Source of the DNA: Nostoc sp. UHCC 0302
Lineage (GTDB): Bacteria > Cyanobacteriota > Cyanobacteriia > Cyanobacteriales > Nostocaceae
Assembly: GCF_038096175.1 (NCBI RefSeq)
Contig: NZ_CP151099.1
Location: 4,434,501 to 4,498,500 of the forward strand
Direction: 5' to 3'
Length of the DNA stretch: 64,000 nucleotides
The notes beneath the pieces were generated by a model, which was not told the origin of the DNA, did not search any database, and saw nothing but the letters and a program-made list of their open reading frames with translations. Positions 62,395 to 64,000 of the stretch are shown here, piece by piece (position 1 is the stretch's first letter; every line of letters starts with the position of its first letter). The position numbers and the translations under genes are program-made.

Positions 62395-64000
62395 CTACAA
62401 CGGTAGCTTAATGCTGAAAGTAGCTCCTTGTCCAACACCTGGACTAGTTGCTTGAATAGTGCCACCATGCAATTCTACAAGATGAGAAGCGATCGCTAAA
62501 CCTAGCCCTAAACCACCTTGTTTGTGAGTAGAATGTCCCTGACGATAGCGTTCAAAGACGTAGGGCAAAAACTCTGGGTTGATGCCAATACCTGTATCAC
62601 TCACCTGGATGAGTGCTGAGTGGGAATTTGATTCAGTAATGGTTGACAACTGCACTTCTACCCGTCCCCATGACGGGGTAAACTTAATGGCGTTGGAGAG
62701 TAAATTACCCAAAATTTGCAATAAGCGGTTGGTATCACCGGAAATTGCTGGAATTGACTTATCAAGCCTGGATTCCAAATGAATGTTCTTAGCATTTGCC
62801 GATGGATAAGCAGTCTCAATTGCTACGCCTACAATTGCCGCCAGATTAACTTGCCTGACGTCAAGCTGTAGCTGACCACGGATAATGCGAGACATATCCA
62901 GCAGGTCTTCTAAAAGTTTTGCTTGAGACTTAGCATTACTTTCGATGGTTTCCAAAGCGCTGGTGAAGGTGGCTTGATCAAAACGTCGAGTACGTAGCAA
63001 TTTTGACCAGCCCAAAATCGCATTCAGCGGAGAGCGCAGGTCATGGGATACCATTGCGACAAACTCATCTTTGGTGCGGTTAGCAGCTTCCGCTTCAGCA
63101 CGGGCCGCTTGCTCAAGTTGCAAAAGCTGAGCGCGTTCTGCTTCCAACTGTTTGCGATCGTTTATATCTGTACTTGTACCAAACCACTTGAGGATACGCC
63201 CTTGCTCATCCTTGATTGGCAACCCTCGTGCTAAATGCCAGCAATAAGTACCGTCACTCCTGCGATAGCGCATTTCTTCTTCATAAGGTTCCCCTCTCTG
63301 TAAGGCATCTTTCCATGTCTGGAGAGTTGTTTGGATGTCGTCTGGATGCAAAACTTGTGTCCACTTGAACCCTATCGCCTGCTCAGGTGTTTGCCCAGTA
63401 AATTCATACCAACGTTGATTAACGTGTTCGCATTCACCGCTAGCGTTGCAAATCCAGACGAGTTGTGGAATAGCATCAGATAGATAACGGTAGCGTTCCT
63501 CGCTTTGGCGTAAAGCTACTTCAGCACGTTTGCGTTCGGTCAAATCAAGAACGAAGCAAACACTATAGCCGTTCTCTTCTATGCCGTCGATACGAGCAAT
63601 TCCCAAAAGAATCGGGATACGAGTCCCATCTTTGTGAAAATATTCCTTTTCAAAGGGGGTACAAACTCCAGAGGTTTGCAGTTCTTGAATTTTTTGCTGG
63701 TCGAGGGCTTGATATTCGGGTGGTGAGATGTTATCCCAGCGCATGATGCCAGCTTCCAATTCTGTGCGGTTGTAGCCAATCATTTCTAGAAAAGCATCGT
63801 TCGCCTCATAGATGCGACCACTGTAGTCACCAAAATAGATGCCAATTATATTCGATTCCACAATGCGTCGGAACTTGGCTTCGCTTTGACGTAAGGCGAC
63901 TTCAGCGTGTTTGCGATCGCTAATATCTGTCGTGCTACCTACTGCTCTGACTGGCTGCCCATTAGCATCTCGTGTAATCACTCCCTGATCGAGAATATAC
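62395..64000 (-). CDS. PAS-domain sensor histidine kinase (partial at window end)
   Basis: The C-terminal 535 or so residues of a sensor kinase whose N-terminus lies beyond 64000. There are two PAS-PAC units in view (FRRIVESNIIGIYFGDYSG ... and YRYLSDAIPQLVWICNASGE ...), each with a C-terminal TD-x-x-(D/E)RK element, plus the end of a third. The kinase domain has MVSHDLRSPLNAILGWSKLL (His), NLLSNAIKFTP (N box), DTGIGI (G1) and GGLGLGLAI (G2). No receiver is fused. The stop at 62395 converges on the DUF29 pseudogene with a 9-bp gap. Confidence 0.9.
   Translation of the reverse strand, partial: YILDQGVITRDANGQPVRAVGSTTDISDRKHAEVALRQSEAKFRRIVESNIIGIYFGDYSGRIYEANDAFLEMIGYNRTELEAGIMRWDNISPPEYQALDQQKIQELQTSGVCTPFEKEYFHKDGTRIPILLGIARIDGIEENGYSVCFVLDLTERKRAEVALRQSEERYRYLSDAIPQLVWICNASGECEHVNQRWYEFTGQTPEQAIGFKWTQVLHPDDIQTTLQTWKDALQRGEPYEEEMRYRRSDGTYCWHLARGLPIKDEQGRILKWFGTSTDINDRKQLEAERAQLLQLEQAARAEAEAANRTKDEFVAMVSHDLRSPLNAILGWSKLLRTRRFDQATFTSALETIESNAKSQAKLLEDLLDMSRIIRGQLQLDVRQVNLAAIVGVAIETAYPSANAKNIHLESRLDKSIPAISGDTNRLLQILGNLLSNAIKFTPSWGRVEVQLSTITESNSHSALIQVSDTGIGINPEFLPYVFERYRQGHSTHKQGGLGLGLAIASHLVELHGGTIQATSPGVGQGATFSIKLPL

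Noticed and set aside
1-64000. tRNA, rRNA or known riboswitch
   Set aside because: I saw no cloverleaf, CCA end or recognised riboswitch core by reading. A covariance-model search would be needed to exclude them.

Overview
The window is a chromosomal stretch of a filamentous, probably heterocyst-forming, cyanobacterium of the Nostoc/Anabaena group. The evidence is dense HIP1 octamers (GCGATCGC), photosynthesis genes (psbI, cp12), a Cph1-type phytochrome with its response regulator, cyanobacterial families (DUF3769 LptD, DUF6887/DUF6888, a likely DUF3177) and many short dispersed and heptameric repeats typical of Nostoc. I saw no rRNA, tRNA or CRISPR array.

Layout. 1-2400: tail of a UbiB-like kinase and a two-gene ABC exporter. 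2.9-6.5 kb: a STAND ATPase with 14 WD40 repeats. 6.5-16 kb is accessory: an amino-acid permease, a cyanovirin-like secreted protein, a decayed RelE/HigA pair, a type I restriction (HsdR) remnant, a 62-bp tandem array ahead of a small basic protein, an MFS exporter, a broken VapC and an intact IS630-type element. 15-32 kb is mostly core: a Ser/Thr kinase, hydrolase, SagB-like oxidase, LptD, psbI, an acyltransferase, glgP, DUF429, trpS and a MetF-like reductase. 32-38 kb is accessory again: an orphan gene pair, a VapBC pair, two Ser/Thr kinases, a 21-bp tandem array ahead of a paralogue of the 11.3-kb protein, and a Uma2 nuclease. 38-64 kb: ppsA, a protein mannosyltransferase, a phytochrome phosphorelay cluster, a KefC/KefF potassium efflux pair, trmB, cp12, small conserved genes with another TA remnant, cbiD, guaA, DUF4282, an interrupted DUF29 gene and a partial PAS-histidine kinase.

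Most notable pattern: two paralogous small basic proteins (11310-11723 and 36865-37230), sharing an AKYGK-x-S-x-EY-x-MAGG motif, each lie about 174 nt downstream of an unrelated long tandem-repeat array (62 bp x 4.4 and 21 bp x 15). The same architecture with different repeats suggests a repeat-plus-protein module that I cannot assign to any known system.

A second theme is repeat-driven decay. Short repeats split HIP1 sites, sit against truncated toxin genes, interrupt a DUF29 gene and add peptide segments to DUF429 and PEP synthase.
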